From JAWKZG01 sp041396125 (GTDB lineage Bacteria; Pseudomonadota; Gammaproteobacteria; Competibacterales; Competibacteraceae): a stretch of DNA of 64,000 nucleotides. Shown here piece after piece: positions 25,389 to 35,671 of the stretch. The notes under the pieces are model-generated. The model was not told where the DNA came from. It did no database searches and saw only the letters and a program-made list of their open reading frames with translations. Numbering within the stretch: the stretch's first letter is position 1; every line of letters starts with the position of its first letter. The position numbers and the translations under genes were made by a program. The stretch spans positions 186,001 to 250,000 of the forward strand of contig JAWKZG010000003.1 in assembly GCA_041396125.1 (NCBI GenBank). Direction: 5' to 3'.

Positions 25389-26083
25389 AAATAAGCCCGT
25401 GCAATCATGCTGACTTCATTGGAGAAATCACTTTCAAGCGTGCGGGTATTGTCATACGCGGTGACCGCGAAAAAATATCGCGTCCCCGGTGCCAGGCCGC
25501 GCACCGTATAGTCTGTACGCTGGCCCACATCCAGCGATGACGTATAGTGCCGGCTACGCTGACCGTAATAAAGGCGATAGCCAGCGACATCTACACTTGG
25601 GCTGGCGTCCCAATTCAGGGTTGCCTGGCCATCGATTGCTGCGATATCCAGACGGGATTCAACCACACTCAGCAGGACATTCCCGAATACACCGGCAGCA
25701 TCCCGGGCGCGGACCGCATAAATCCCCGGTTCGAGTAATATGACTGCACAGGCATCCCTGGCGGTAGCAAGCGCACGCCCCAGATACAGCTGTATATCGA
25801 CATCGCAGTCGTCATTAAAGAAGAAACTCGTGTCATCATTGACAGCGATAATGTCCAGACTCGGATCAGGGATTCCCGCGCCGCCGGAACCGGCCAGACT
25901 TTCCGCCGTCAGGACCAGGGTAGCGGTTTGCTCAACGATAAAACCAAGACGTATATCTGTTTCGGTAACAGGGCCGTTGTAAGAGACATTCAGCAGCGGC
26001 CCGGCAGTCACAGTTGCAGCACTGCCAGCCAGCAAAAACCCGAGCAGCAGTAACGGTTTCCATCTGCATAGATCTATTGACAT
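25385..26083 (-). CDS. Secreted protein with fibronectin type III domain
   Basis: The 232-residue protein has a signal peptide (KPLLLLGFLLAGSAATVTAG, cleavage near residue 28), a beta-rich middle that resembles a pre-peptidase-like domain (35-140) and a C-terminal Fn3 domain (about 147-230; NWDASPSVDVAGYRLYYG, then YFFAVTAYDN). Asp-rich stretches (DDTSFFFNDDCDVD) may bind calcium. It converges with the HExxH gene, overlapping by four bases. The likely role is extracellular binding, with no known partner. Confidence 0.75.
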   Translation of the reverse strand: MSIDLCRWKPLLLLGFLLAGSAATVTAGPLLNVSYNGPVTETDIRLGFIVEQTATLVLTAESLAGSGGAGIPDPSLDIIAVNDDTSFFFNDDCDVDIQLYLGRALATARDACAVILLEPGIYAVRARDAAGVFGNVLLSVVESRLDIAAIDGQATLNWDASPSVDVAGYRLYYGQRSRHYTSSLDVGQRTDYTVRGLAPGTRYFFAVTAYDNTRTLESDFSNEVSMIARAYF

Positions 26084-26385
26084 TGTCCCGACCTGTCACA
26101 TCCTGACTGCTATAATTATAGCCTTTGACAATACAACTGCCAGTTATGCCGCGAAATACAGCAACATTTAAGCTTCCCCTGCCAGGCCAAACTCACTCTG
26201 GGCAAACGTGCCAGATCGCTTTAGACTATATGAAATTAGTATGTTTTAAATTAAATAATCGAACTATTGCAACCACCATCTGATTATCCGGGCATACCGC
26301 ATTTTTTGATCCTCTTATTTGAGTTGTCGCAATTATTACCCAAAAACGGTTTATTCATCCCGGCTGAGACGGGAGGCGTGCTCTT
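26084..26385. other. Divergent promoter region, no gene seen
   Basis: An AT-rich stretch of about 300 bases between the divergent Fn3 and SulP genes. It should hold promoters for both, but I could not identify a convincing -35/-10 pair. Confidence 0.5.
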
Positions 26386-28300
26386 GTGAGGCGGTTACTG
26401 GCGTCTGTACCCGAACGCTGGTTGCGTATACTGCTACCGTCACTACGCTGGCGTTCGCGGGTTAACCGAACCACCCTGAAACTCGATTTAATCGCCGGTC
26501 TGACCGGCGCTGCCCTGATGCTGCCGCAGGGTGTTGCTTTCGCAACCATTGCCGGCATGCCGCCCCAGTACGGACTTTACGCCGGCATGATCCCGGCCAT
26601 CATTGCAGCATTGTTCGGCTCCTCCTGGCATTTGGTCTCCGGCCCGACGACAGCGGCTTCCGTGGTTCTGTTCTCGGCTCTCAGTCCGCATGCCCTGCCA
26701 GGGTCGGCAGAGTATATTCAGCTGGCGCTAACGCTGACGCTGATGGTGGGCCTGTTTCAACTGGCCATGGGGCTGGCGCGGATGGGGGCGCTGGTTAATT
26801 TTATCTCGCATACGGTAGTGATTGGTTTTACCGCCGGCGCAGCGCTGCTTATTGCGGTCAGTCAATTACCGCATTTACTTGGCGTTGCCATAGCCCGTGG
26901 TGGCTATACCTACGAGACCTTACTGCGTATCGGCGAGCGCCTGCCGGATAGTAATGTGTATACGCTGGCGGTTGGTATCGTAACGCTGCTGAGCGGTCTG
27001 CTGAGCAAGCGCTATTGGTCAGGTGGTACCTTATATGCTGACCGCTATGGTGACCGGCAGTGTTTTTGCCCTGGCGCTGGACAGTATCGTCGGCAGCGCC
27101 ACTACCGCCATCAGTATGGTTGGCGCACTGCCTGCCATGCTGCCACCACTATCGGCACCACGAAGTATCTTTCAGCGTTATCAAAACATTGGCACCGGCA
27201 GCGGTAGCGATGACTCTGCTGGCACTAACTGAAGCGGTCAGCATAGCGCGCTCGCTGGCCATTCACTCAGGTCAGAAGCTGGATGGCAATCAGGAATTTA
27301 TTGGCCAGGGCCTGGCCAATATTGTGGCCAGTTTTTCTTCGGCTTATGTCACGACCGGTTCGTTTAATCGTAGCGCAATTAACTATGCCGCCGGCGCACA
27401 GACACCATTGTCAGCCATCTTTGCTGCGGTTTTGTTGATGGCCGCGGTAGTGCTGATCGCACCACTGACCAATTATCTGCCGACCAGCGCCCTGGCCGGT
27501 CTGCTGTTATTGGTAGCCTGGAGTCTGATCGATTTCCAGCATATCCGTAAAATTATCCGCACCAGCCGCTCGGAAACGGCTATTTTAGCGTCAACCTTTA
27601 TCACTACACTGCTGGTTGATCTGGAATTCGCCATTCTGCTTGGCGTCGGGCTGAGCCTGTTTCTATTTGTCATGAACAGCACCCGGCCCCGCATCCATTC
27701 ACGTATTCCGGATCGCAGCCTCCCTAACAGCAAATTCAATACAATCCCCGGCGCTTTGGAGTGCCCGCAACTTAAAATACTGCGGCTGGATGGATCGCTG
27801 TATTTCGGCTCGGTTTATCATATTGAAAAAATGCTCAGCATCTTTCGCCAGCGCGAACCACGCCAGAAGCATTTGCTGCTGGTCAGCTACAGCATTAATC
27901 AGATTGATATCTCCGGCGCTGAATTCCTCAGCCAGGAAGCCACACGGCGACGATCCGAGGGCGGCGGACTGTATCTTTATCGTACCAAGGAACATGTCGA
28001 AGCCTTCCTGCGTCGTGGCGGTTATTTAAGCCATATTGGCGAAGAGAACCTGTTCGCCAAAAAAGGCCAGGTATTGCCACAATTTACGAAAGGCTCGACA
28101 AATCGATTTGCGCCCAATGCAAGCGCAGTATTTTCTTCGAGTGCCATTCTGCAGACACGCTGCCCCGGACACCGGCTGTCCCAGCTACGGCGACACAGGA
28201 ACAAGCGCAACCTGCACCAACAAAGCCTGCTCAGCCGGTCCCAATCCGGCCCCGACCGTACCCCGCAAAGCCTGAGTCCGAGCCCATACGCGAGGCATAA
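26386..28300 (+). CDS. SulP family anion transporter with STAS domain (frame broken)
   Basis: Four frame segments make one SulP protein of about 635 residues. The first (26386 to about 27020) has LIAGLTGAALMLPQGVAFAT and the early membrane helices. The second (about 27025-27155) reads LTAMVTGSVFALALDSIVGS; the third (to about 28070) carries the remaining helices and a STAS domain (ILRLDGSLYFGSVYHIE). The fourth ends with ATIYERLDKSICAQCKRSIF and a Pro-rich tail that stops at 28300. One-base indels lie near 27020, 27160 and 28070. SulP proteins move sulfate, bicarbonate or related anions. The start at 26386 is GTG. Confidence 0.8.
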
Positions 28301-28711
28301 TTTTCCCGACCTTCCAACCCACGGTAAGGTGTTTGCATATCCGGCGAACAGGCCGGCAAAGATCCGGCAATCACTTCGCGCACTAAAATCGATCATCCAC
28401 ACTTTAATGTCGGGCATTTTTGGGGCATGTCGGGAACAACCCCCTGCGGTTACCCGAAAGAACCGGTTTCGGTATTTCCAAATTGCTCTAATTAAGCCCT
28501 GTTAATCTGACGCGAAACCACTTACTTCGTCCTATCCCTGCGCTGTATTGAATATTATGGCGCATCATTTGCTTACACCAACAGCGCCAGGCACCGAAGA
28601 CCCTACACGGAAGATCGGTCAGACTTGCCAAAGAAAACGAATCAGAGGCTTTTAATATCACTAGATCATCCGTCGCGCTCACGCCTGACACCGTAGATGA
28701 GGCAATAATAA
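28301..28711. other. Intergenic stretch of about 410 bases, no gene seen
   Basis: The transporter's out-of-frame extension runs to 28505, but its composition is not protein-like after 28070. I see no RNA gene or repeat. The last part should hold the amt promoter. Confidence 0.5.
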
Positions 28712-30058
28712 ATGCTACAACAACGAACAAAGCACGTTTTATCACTTGGTCTGGGATTGCTGATACTGTCAGATACTGCATCCGCGGACACTGTGCTGTC
28801 ACGCCCGGTAGATTACGTCTGGGTCGCCTTGTGCGCTGCACTGGTATTTACCATGCAAGCCGGTTTTGCCCTGTTGGAAGGCGGCAGTGCACGGGCGAAA
28901 AATACTATCAACGTTATCATGAAAAACTATGTCGACTTCTGTGTCGGCGTTTTAGCCTTCTGGGCTGTCGGCTTTGGTCTGATGTTTGGCAGCAACTACA
29001 CCGGCTGGCTGGGACTGGATCACTTTGTACCGGAATTATCAAATACGCGGAATGCAGTATTTTTTCTGTTCCAGTCCATGTTTGCGGCCACCGCAGCTAC
29101 GATTGTCAGCGGCGCTGTTGCCGAGCGCATGCGTTTCACGCCCTATGTCATCGGCACCGTTATTATCACCAGTCTCATCTACCCGGTATATGGCAGCTGG
29201 GTGTGGGGCAGTTTCTATACGGGAAGCGGCTGGTTGCAAACGCTGGGATTCATTGATTTTGCGGGTTCCACGGTGGTTCATGCTATCGGCGGCTGGTGCG
29301 CTTTGGCCGCTATCATTGTACTGGGGCCTCGCCTGGGCCGATTCGGCCGGGATGGTTCAGTGCGCCCGATTGCCGGACATAATCTGACCCTGGTTGGACT
29401 AGGTGTTTTTCTGTTGTGGTTTGGCTGGTTCGGCTTCAACGGCGGCAGCACACTGGCTGCGAACGAGACACTGGGGCCGATACTGGCAAATACGCAACTG
29501 GCTGGTGCAGCAGGTGTTATGGGCGCTCTGCTGGCAATGCGCCTGGCCCGCCAGCCGCTTTATTTAACCACTGCTGTTAATGGCGGACTGGGCGGACTGG
29601 TCGCGATTACTGCAGGATGCGCCACGATGACAGCGCCGTTCGCTATTCTGTCCGGCCTGCTGGGTGGCGTGATCGCCGCCCTGGGTTCCAGATTGCTGCT
29701 GCGGTTTCGGCTGGATGATGTGGTCGATGCTGTTTCAGTGCATGCATTCTGTGGTGTCTGGGGCACTGTGGCAGCTGGGCTTTTCTTTACTGGTGATCTC
29801 TTCAATCCGGAACGTATCATTGTGCAATTAATCGGGGTCGTGGCAGCTTTTGCCTGGTCCTTCCCTGTCGCCTTGCTAAGTTTCAAGCTCATTGACCGGA
29901 TATGGGGGCTGCGGGTGAATGCGATCCACGAACGACGCGGGCTTGATATCAGCGAGCATTACGAGACCGGTTATCCTGAGTTTCAAACTGATCTGAGCAA
30001 CCGCGGTTTCGAAAACCTACCTGAATCGCAGCCGCAGCGAGCCACCACAATCGCCTGA
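28712..30058 (+). CDS. amtB: Ammonium transporter (Amt family)
   Basis: The 448-residue protein has a signal peptide-like leader (about 1-25) and eleven membrane helices. Family marks include FTMQAGFALLEGGSARAKNT, the first pore His in GSTVVHAIGGWCALA and the second in SVHAFCGVWGTVAAGLF; these twin histidines line the ammonium channel. The ribosome site is GAGGCA. Unlike most amt loci, no glnK lies next to it; an unrelated unknown gene follows. Expression is normally tied to nitrogen limitation, though I see no clear sigma-54 site. Confidence 0.92.
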   Translation: MLQQRTKHVLSLGLGLLILSDTASADTVLSRPVDYVWVALCAALVFTMQAGFALLEGGSARAKNTINVIMKNYVDFCVGVLAFWAVGFGLMFGSNYTGWLGLDHFVPELSNTRNAVFFLFQSMFAATAATIVSGAVAERMRFTPYVIGTVIITSLIYPVYGSWVWGSFYTGSGWLQTLGFIDFAGSTVVHAIGGWCALAAIIVLGPRLGRFGRDGSVRPIAGHNLTLVGLGVFLLWFGWFGFNGGSTLAANETLGPILANTQLAGAAGVMGALLAMRLARQPLYLTTAVNGGLGGLVAITAGCATMTAPFAILSGLLGGVIAALGSRLLLRFRLDDVVDAVSVHAFCGVWGTVAAGLFFTGDLFNPERIIVQLIGVVAAFAWSFPVALLSFKLIDRIWGLRVNAIHERRGLDISEHYETGYPEFQTDLSNRGFENLPESQPQRATTIA

Positions 30059-30110
30059 AACACTCTTACCCCATCAGCTGTACCAATAAACAAAAACAAG
30101 GTCCACGACT

Positions 30111-30782
30111 ATGGATTCTCATGCCATGCCGGGTGAAACCGTCTATAAAACACTGCTGTCTCATTTGGATGAGCAGGACGCTGCTATTGCGCAAGCGATC
30201 TGGAACACAAACTATGCCGGTTCCAGGGCTCACAGTTTAGTAACGTTTGTCAAAGAACTCAGCAACCGGATCACGCTCAGCAACGACAGCAAGCAAAAAT
30301 TACTGATTGCTTTATATAAGTGCTTGCAAACAAACCCGGCTCAAACAGCAGCTGTTCCCGCTGCGCCAGCACAGACAGCGACACAGGCTCGAAAAAACAG
30401 TTCTTTTATACACCCAGAACCGGCTCTGCTCGCGCCCGATCTGCTCATATTCAGCAAACTGGTAGAACAGATCATTACAGATATTCGGCAACAGGGAGCT
30501 GCCGTCTTTATAAATTTCACACAGCTGTTGCAGGAAAAAATGCACATGGCCAAGCTGCCAGCACAGACTTGTGAGGGCATTCTGCTCGGGTGTATTGAGA
30601 AAGAAAAACCGGACTGCCGCGCTATTGCCCGCCAACATCTGCATCTGCTGGTCAATATTTTTTATATCGCATTGTGCGAGGCCGCTGGCCCTACCATAGC
30701 TGATACTCTGCTGGCCAATGCCATTCATGTCGTGGAACAAACACCTGAGGCCCGTCTGTATCACCCCCGCCAGCTTTTGTAA
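30111..30782 (+). CDS. Hypothetical helical protein downstream of amt
   Basis: The 223-residue protein appears soluble, with a helical N-terminal part (10-80), an Ala/Pro/Thr/Gln-rich linker (83-105) and a helical C-terminal part (115-215, VEQIITDIRQQGAAVF; CRAIARQHLHLLVNIFYIAL). There is no signal peptide. I do not recognise it. It starts 52 bases after amt on the same strand and may be co-transcribed. Confidence 0.6.
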   Translation: MDSHAMPGETVYKTLLSHLDEQDAAIAQAIWNTNYAGSRAHSLVTFVKELSNRITLSNDSKQKLLIALYKCLQTNPAQTAAVPAAPAQTATQARKNSSFIHPEPALLAPDLLIFSKLVEQIITDIRQQGAAVFINFTQLLQEKMHMAKLPAQTCEGILLGCIEKEKPDCRAIARQHLHLLVNIFYIALCEAAGPTIADTLLANAIHVVEQTPEARLYHPRQLL

Positions 30783-30845
30783 TATGTCCATTGCGGCCTG
30801 CGGAGCTGAACGCTGAGTTGCACAGCGCCCAGGCCGCAGACACGG

Positions 30846-32153
30846 CTAATAACTGATACCTTTGTACAGTAAACTGGGAATCCACAGCGTCAGCGCCGGG
30901 ATATAGGTCACCAGCAACAACACCAGCAACATCGCCAGCCAGAACGGCCAGAGCTCACGCGAGGCTTTTTCAATAGGCACTTTGCCAATTGCACAGCCGA
31001 CAAACAGGGTAGTGCCTACCGGTGGCGTGACCAGTCCGATGGACAGATTCAGCATCATCAGTATGCCGAAATGCACGTGATTGATACCCAGCATAGTCGC
31101 TACCGGCAGCAGAATCGGCGTACAAATCAGCAGCAGCGGTGCCATATCCATAAACGTACCCAGCACCAGCAACATGATATTGATAAGAATCAGCACCGCG
31201 TATTTATCATCGGAAACCGACAACAGCAGCGCAGTTGCTTTAGCCGGGATCTGCATGAGCGTCATCAGATAGGCAAACGCCGCAGCGAAACCAATTACGA
31301 TCATCACCATCGCCACCGTGCGAACCACGCCAACTAATAACTGCGGCAATTGCGACCAGCGGTAATCACGGTACACGAACATCGTGACAAAAAACGCCCA
31401 GACCACGGCAATGGAAGCTGATTCAGTGGCGGTGAAAATGCCGCCGATAACACCGCCAACGATAATGATCACCGTCAGCAAACCGGCCAGGGCCTCCCAG
31501 GTGATTTTCACGGCTTCGCGCAGCGGCACCAGTTCGCCTTTAGGGTAATTACGCTTGCTGGAAATAATAAACGCCAACACCATTAACGACAGTCCGATCA
31601 TCACACCTGGAATGATACCGGCCATAAACAGCTGCGCAATCGACACGCTGCCACCAGCGGCATAGGCGTAAATAATCGCATTATGGCTGGGCGGAATGAC
31701 AATGCCCTGGGTGCTGGAGGTGATAGTGACGTTAACCGAAAAAGTATCGTCATAACCCTGTTTTTTCATCATCGGAATCATGATAGAGCCGATGCTGGAG
31801 GTATCTGCCACCGACGAGCCGGAAATGCCCCCGAAAAACATTGAGGACAGAATATTCACCATCGCCAGCCCGCCACGCATGAAGCCGACAAAAATATTGG
31901 CAAAATTGACCAGCCGCCAGGCCATACCGCCTTCTGCCATCAAGGCACCTGCCAGCACAAAAAACGGAATCGCCAGTAAGGCAAAGTTGTCGACCCCATC
32001 GGAAACCTTGAGAAAAACGGCTTCCAGCGGGATGCCGATATAGGCTGCCGTCAACAGAGCAGACAACCCCAGTGAATAGGCAATCGGTACGCCGATGAGA
32101 ATAAAGGTCAGCAAGCTGCCCAGGAGTAAAATCGGTCCGAAAGTACCGCCCAT
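30846..32153 (-). CDS. dctM: TRAP transporter large permease (DctM type)
   Basis: A 435-residue membrane protein with about twelve helices and the DctM hallmarks: FGGISGSSVADTSSIGSIMI, VTITSSTQGIVIPPSHNAII and LNLSIGLVTPPVGTTLFVG. It is the sodium-driven transport channel of a TRAP system. Its ATG overlaps the stop of the small permease gene by one base. Together with the solute-binding gene it forms a P-Q-M cluster; the divergent SMP-30 lactonase hints that the substrate is a sugar acid or another acid feeding a lactone step. Confidence 0.92.
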   Translation of the reverse strand: MGGTFGPILLLGSLLTFILIGVPIAYSLGLSALLTAAYIGIPLEAVFLKVSDGVDNFALLAIPFFVLAGALMAEGGMAWRLVNFANIFVGFMRGGLAMVNILSSMFFGGISGSSVADTSSIGSIMIPMMKKQGYDDTFSVNVTITSSTQGIVIPPSHNAIIYAYAAGGSVSIAQLFMAGIIPGVMIGLSLMVLAFIISSKRNYPKGELVPLREAVKITWEALAGLLTVIIIVGGVIGGIFTATESASIAVVWAFFVTMFVYRDYRWSQLPQLLVGVVRTVAMVMIVIGFAAAFAYLMTLMQIPAKATALLLSVSDDKYAVLILINIMLLVLGTFMDMAPLLLICTPILLPVATMLGINHVHFGILMMLNLSIGLVTPPVGTTLFVGCAIGKVPIEKASRELWPFWLAMLLVLLLVTYIPALTLWIPSLLYKGISY

Positions 32154-32647
32154 CAGCCGGGTTCTCCTTGCGTTGCTGGCATCGGTGTGAGCATTTTTTC
32201 GATCACGAACAAAAAGGTAAAAAGACCGGCAATAGGAATTGCGGTATACACCAAGCCTACCCGAATGAACTGAAATTCCGGATAGGTCTGAAAAAACGTC
32301 GCCTCAACCAGTTTGATGCCGTAATACACCATAAAGGCACTGATCACGCCCATCAGTGTATGCACCAGGTAGTCCGCGAAAAACCGCCCCCGGCCTGGCA
32401 ACAGATTAATCAGCACCTCCAGACTCAGATGTGCATTGGCCCGATAACACGCCGCCGCACCATAAAACGATAATTGAATCGCGAGGAATATCGAGATGGG
32501 TTCAGCGTAAAATGCACCTACACCGAGCACATAGCGGGAAAAAACACCGATAGCGATCAATATTGTCATCGTCACAATAGACAATACGGAAATCAGCAGA
32601 CAAAGCACATAAAGCCGGTTCATTAACGTGATATAGAATGTTCGCAT
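32153..32647 (-). CDS. dctQ: TRAP transporter small permease (DctQ type)
   Basis: A 164-residue protein with four membrane helices (about 12-35, 47-66, 90-111 and 130-152), including the Q-subunit segment AIQLSFYGAAACYRANAHLS. It bridges the large permease and the binding protein. It sits between dctP and dctM in the cluster. Confidence 0.88.
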   Translation of the reverse strand: MRTFYITLMNRLYVLCLLISVLSIVTMTILIAIGVFSRYVLGVGAFYAEPISIFLAIQLSFYGAAACYRANAHLSLEVLINLLPGRGRFFADYLVHTLMGVISAFMVYYGIKLVEATFFQTYPEFQFIRVGLVYTAIPIAGLFTFLFVIEKMLTPMPATQGEPG

Positions 32648-32792
32648 GGGCTGTGAAATTCGAGCAGTTCCCCGTTATCACCCGGCCCTCGACAAAATCA
32701 CACGATATTGCCCCTCCTTATTTCATCCAGGAGAGGCAACATCGTGTCAGAGCTGGGGATTTAACGGCTAGTAGGTTAAAGAAACAGGCTGT

Positions 32793-33764
32793 TTATTTCA
32801 CTGCCGCAGCGCGCTTGATCAGATCAGCGTATTTTTCGCCGAATTTCATGCGCACGGAATCAGTTGCTTCGATGAAGGGTTGCTTGTCGATATCGGTAAT
32901 AACCTGGATGCCCTGCTCTTTCAGCTTGTTCAGTGAGGCCTGCTCACGGGCAGCCCACAGTTCTCGCTCTTTTTCCACTGCCAGCACTGATGCTTTGCGA
33001 ATCAGCTGCTGATCCAGTGGTGACAGGGTATCCCAGACTTTTTTCGAGAATACGAAAATTTCCGGTACCATCAGATGCTCGGTCAGCGTGTAATACTGCG
33101 CAACTTCAAAGTGTTTACCGGACTCGTAGGAAGGCGGATTGTTCTCCGCACCATCGACCACGCCTGTTTGTATGGCCGTGTAAAGCTCATTAAACGCAAT
33201 AGGCAGACCGTTCCCGCCCATAGCATTGACCATGTCGATAAAGATCGGGTTTTGCATTACCCGAACCTTGAGCCCCTGTAGATCATCAATCGATGAAATT
33301 GGCCGTACATTATTGTAAAACGAGCGCGATCCGGCATCCATATAGCCCAGCCCGATCAGCCCGCCAGCCTCCAGCTTGTTCAGCAACTCGGTGCCGATCT
33401 CGCCGTCCACCACCTTATGCATATGATCTACACTACGGAAGAAATAAGGCAGGTTAAAGGCATTGAATTCATCAACAATCGGCCCGACTACGCCAACGCT
33501 GACACGGGTCATTTCCAGCGCGCCGAGTTGCACCTGTTCCAGGGCTTCTTTTTCGCCACCCAATTGCATGGAATGGAAAATCTGGATATTGATACGGCCA
33601 CCGGTCCAGTCGTTCAGTAACTGTCCCATATACTCAATGGCATCAGTGGTGGGATAACCCATTGGGTGGACATCGCTGGACTTAATGTCCAGCGCTTGTA
33701 CGCTGCCTGCCCAAACACTTGCGGCCACAGCCAGTACCGGCAAAATCTGTTTTAACTGCCTCAT
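32793..33764 (-). CDS. dctP: TRAP transporter solute-binding protein (DctP type)
   Basis: The 323-residue periplasmic protein has a signal peptide (MRQLKQILPVLAVAASVWAG, cleavage near residue 24) and the DctP signature around residues 165-205 (LKVRVMQNPIFIDMVNAMGG, then ELYTAIQTGVVDGAENNP). The Arg in LKVRVMQNP is the usual carboxylate-binding residue, so the ligand should be an organic acid. A gap of about 145 bases separates it from dctQ, room for a processing or attenuation hairpin that I did not find. Confidence 0.92.
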   Translation of the reverse strand: MRQLKQILPVLAVAASVWAGSVQALDIKSSDVHPMGYPTTDAIEYMGQLLNDWTGGRINIQIFHSMQLGGEKEALEQVQLGALEMTRVSVGVVGPIVDEFNAFNLPYFFRSVDHMHKVVDGEIGTELLNKLEAGGLIGLGYMDAGSRSFYNNVRPISSIDDLQGLKVRVMQNPIFIDMVNAMGGNGLPIAFNELYTAIQTGVVDGAENNPPSYESGKHFEVAQYYTLTEHLMVPEIFVFSKKVWDTLSPLDQQLIRKASVLAVEKERELWAAREQASLNKLKEQGIQVITDIDKQPFIEATDSVRMKFGEKYADLIKRAAAVK

Positions 33765-33981
33765 AGTAAAGTCTCCTCCTCATCTTATTCGACATTTGAT
33801 CGTAATCGAGATACAGCAGGTATAACTATATCGGGAATTACGGGAAAAACCAGTCTGCCCATTTATTTCATTTATTTTAAGATGGCTAAACCGGCCAGAC
33901 ACTTGGCACCGAAATAATGCTAAAGTCAGCACGCATATGCCTGCGTCGGCAGCTATACGCCTTTTAGCCCCAAAATTAATC

Positions 33982-34869
33982 ATGCCAGAAAAAATGCCAA
34001 AAATTAATACAGTTATTGATACTCCAAGCCGGATTGGCGAGTGCCCGGTCTGGTCAGCTGAAGAACAAGCTCTGTACTGGGTCGATATTCTGGAACCCGC
34101 CATTCACCGTCTGGAACTCGCAACCGGTGCCCGCACCCATTGGCGTATGCCCAGTGCCATTGGTTCATTTGGGCTGCGTGAACAAGGCGGCGCTGTGGTC
34201 GCTCTGCGCAATGGTTTTCATCTGTTCGATTTCGCCACCGGCAGCCTGCAATTTCTGCTGGACCCCGAAGCAGAGCAAACCGAAAACCGCTTCAACGATG
34301 GCAAAGTCTCGCCAGACGGGCGTTTTTTCGCTGGCACCATGCATGATGTACCGGATCGCCAACCGGTAGCTGCCTTGTATCGACTCGACCCCGATGGCAG
34401 CTGCCATAAAGTGCTGGACCACTTGCATGTTTCCAACGGTCTGGCCTGGAGCCCGGACGGCAAAATCCTCTACCATTCGGATTCCCGTGCGGCAATCATC
34501 CAGGCGTTTGATTACGACAGCGCCAGCGGCGCTATCAGTAAGCCCCGGCTGCTCGCGACCGTCGCCAATGAAACCGGCCGCCCGGATGGTGCCGCCACCG
34601 ATGTTGAGGGCTATTACTGGAGTGCCGGCGTTTCTGCCGGCGTGCTTAACCGCTGGTCACCAGATGGCAAACTGGCGGCGCAGATTCCGCTGCCTTGCAG
34701 CGCACCGACCATGCCCTGTTTCGGCGGGCCAGACATGAAAACGCTGTTTCTGACCTCATTAACGGATGGTCAGACAGCAGCGGCGTTAGCGGCAAAACCC
34801 TTATCGGGTTGCCTGTTCAGCCTGGACGTCGAAGTACCAGGTGTCCCGATTGCGCGTTTCAAGGGATAA
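33982..34869 (+). CDS. SMP-30/gluconolactonase family protein
   Basis: A six-bladed beta-propeller of about 295 residues. Visible marks are RIGECPVWSAEEQALYWVDI (with the metal-binding Glu), NRFNDGKVSPDGRFFAGTMH, HVSNGLAWSPDGKILYHSDS and the CFGGPDMKTLFLTS ending. The family hydrolyses sugar lactones with a divalent metal. An ATG at 33937 is also possible; neither has a clear ribosome site. It is transcribed away from the TRAP operon and may act on the imported acid's lactone. Confidence 0.88.
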   Translation: MPEKMPKINTVIDTPSRIGECPVWSAEEQALYWVDILEPAIHRLELATGARTHWRMPSAIGSFGLREQGGAVVALRNGFHLFDFATGSLQFLLDPEAEQTENRFNDGKVSPDGRFFAGTMHDVPDRQPVAALYRLDPDGSCHKVLDHLHVSNGLAWSPDGKILYHSDSRAAIIQAFDYDSASGAISKPRLLATVANETGRPDGAATDVEGYYWSAGVSAGVLNRWSPDGKLAAQIPLPCSAPTMPCFGGPDMKTLFLTSLTDGQTAAALAAKPLSGCLFSLDVEVPGVPIARFKG

Positions 34870-35083
34870 TCTTCGCGTATGCTTAAGAAGCGGCTTGCAA
34901 ACCCGCTTCATATTGACCAGAGCACCTGCTCGGATACCGTTCCTGCAACAGTATCCTGCAGTACAATCGCGCTGTCGCAATACACTGCTATTATAATGCG
35001 ACGGCCTGCCACTACAGGCGTGCATCGATCAACATCGATCGGGTGGTACACCGCAAATTATCCAAAACATTAAGGAGGCATTT

Positions 35084-35590
35084 ATGCGTAAACTAGCTAT
35101 CACACTCGGGTTATTGGTATTGACGTCCAGTGCCTGGGCCGCCGAGCGCTATACCGTTACCGAGAGCGTTTTACTGGACGCCAGCGCCGATAAAGTCTGG
35201 GATATTGTCAAAGACTTCGGCGCGCTTGATAAATGGCATCCGGCCGTTACCAAAACAAATCTCGTGGTAGGTGAAGCCACCCTGCGCGGCGCCGAGCGGG
35301 TACTGACTATCGGCAATTACGAAGGCATGGTGCGGGAAACCTTAACCGCCTACAGCGACGAAGATCGCAGTTTTTCCTACGTGATCAACCTGACTGACGC
35401 GCTACCCGTCAAAGACTATGCGTCGACCGTCAGCGTGGTGGAGGTAGGGGATGATTTATCGCTGGTGATCTGGACGGGTGATTTCCTGTCCAATCCGCCG
35501 GAAGGTCAACCTGACGAAATGGCGCAAGAGGCCATGAGCGGCGTTTATCGGGCTGGACTGGAGCAGCTGGGAAGCCTGCTGTCACAGTAA
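35084..35590 (+). CDS. Secreted SRPBCC-fold protein (MxaD-like)
   Basis: The 168-residue protein has a signal peptide (MRKLAITLGLLVLTSSAWA) and a START/SRPBCC fold (ASADKVWDIVKDFGALDKWH at residues 29-48, later EQLGSLL). It resembles MxaD, a periplasmic protein linked to methanol oxidation, but this fold is very common and no mxa genes are here. AGGAGG lies just before the ATG. A strong terminator follows. Confidence 0.78.
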   Translation: MRKLAITLGLLVLTSSAWAAERYTVTESVLLDASADKVWDIVKDFGALDKWHPAVTKTNLVVGEATLRGAERVLTIGNYEGMVRETLTAYSDEDRSFSYVINLTDALPVKDYASTVSVVEVGDDLSLVIWTGDFLSNPPEGQPDEMAQEAMSGVYRAGLEQLGSLLSQ

Positions 35591-35614
35591 ACCCTACGAC
35601 ATCCGGACCCAATA

Positions 35615-35656
35615 AAAACCTCCCCGCCGGCATACGCTGACGGGGAGGTTTTTTTA
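35615..35656. terminator. Bidirectional rho-independent terminator
   Basis: AAAACCTCCCCG and CGGGGAGGTTTTTT form a GC-rich stem around a 14-base loop, with a T-run on the right and an A-run on the left. It serves the convergent SRPBCC and Deg-protease genes. Confidence 0.92.
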
Positions 35657-35671
35657 TGTTTAGCTAGGATT

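Noticed and set aside
28070..28505. Long C-terminal extension of the SulP transporter
   Set aside because: The frame past 28070 has shadow-like composition, while the alternative frame gives the normal SulP tail ending at 28300.
35084..35590. MxaD of a methanol-oxidation cluster
   Set aside because: No methanol dehydrogenase or PQQ genes are present, and the SRPBCC fold is too common to assign.
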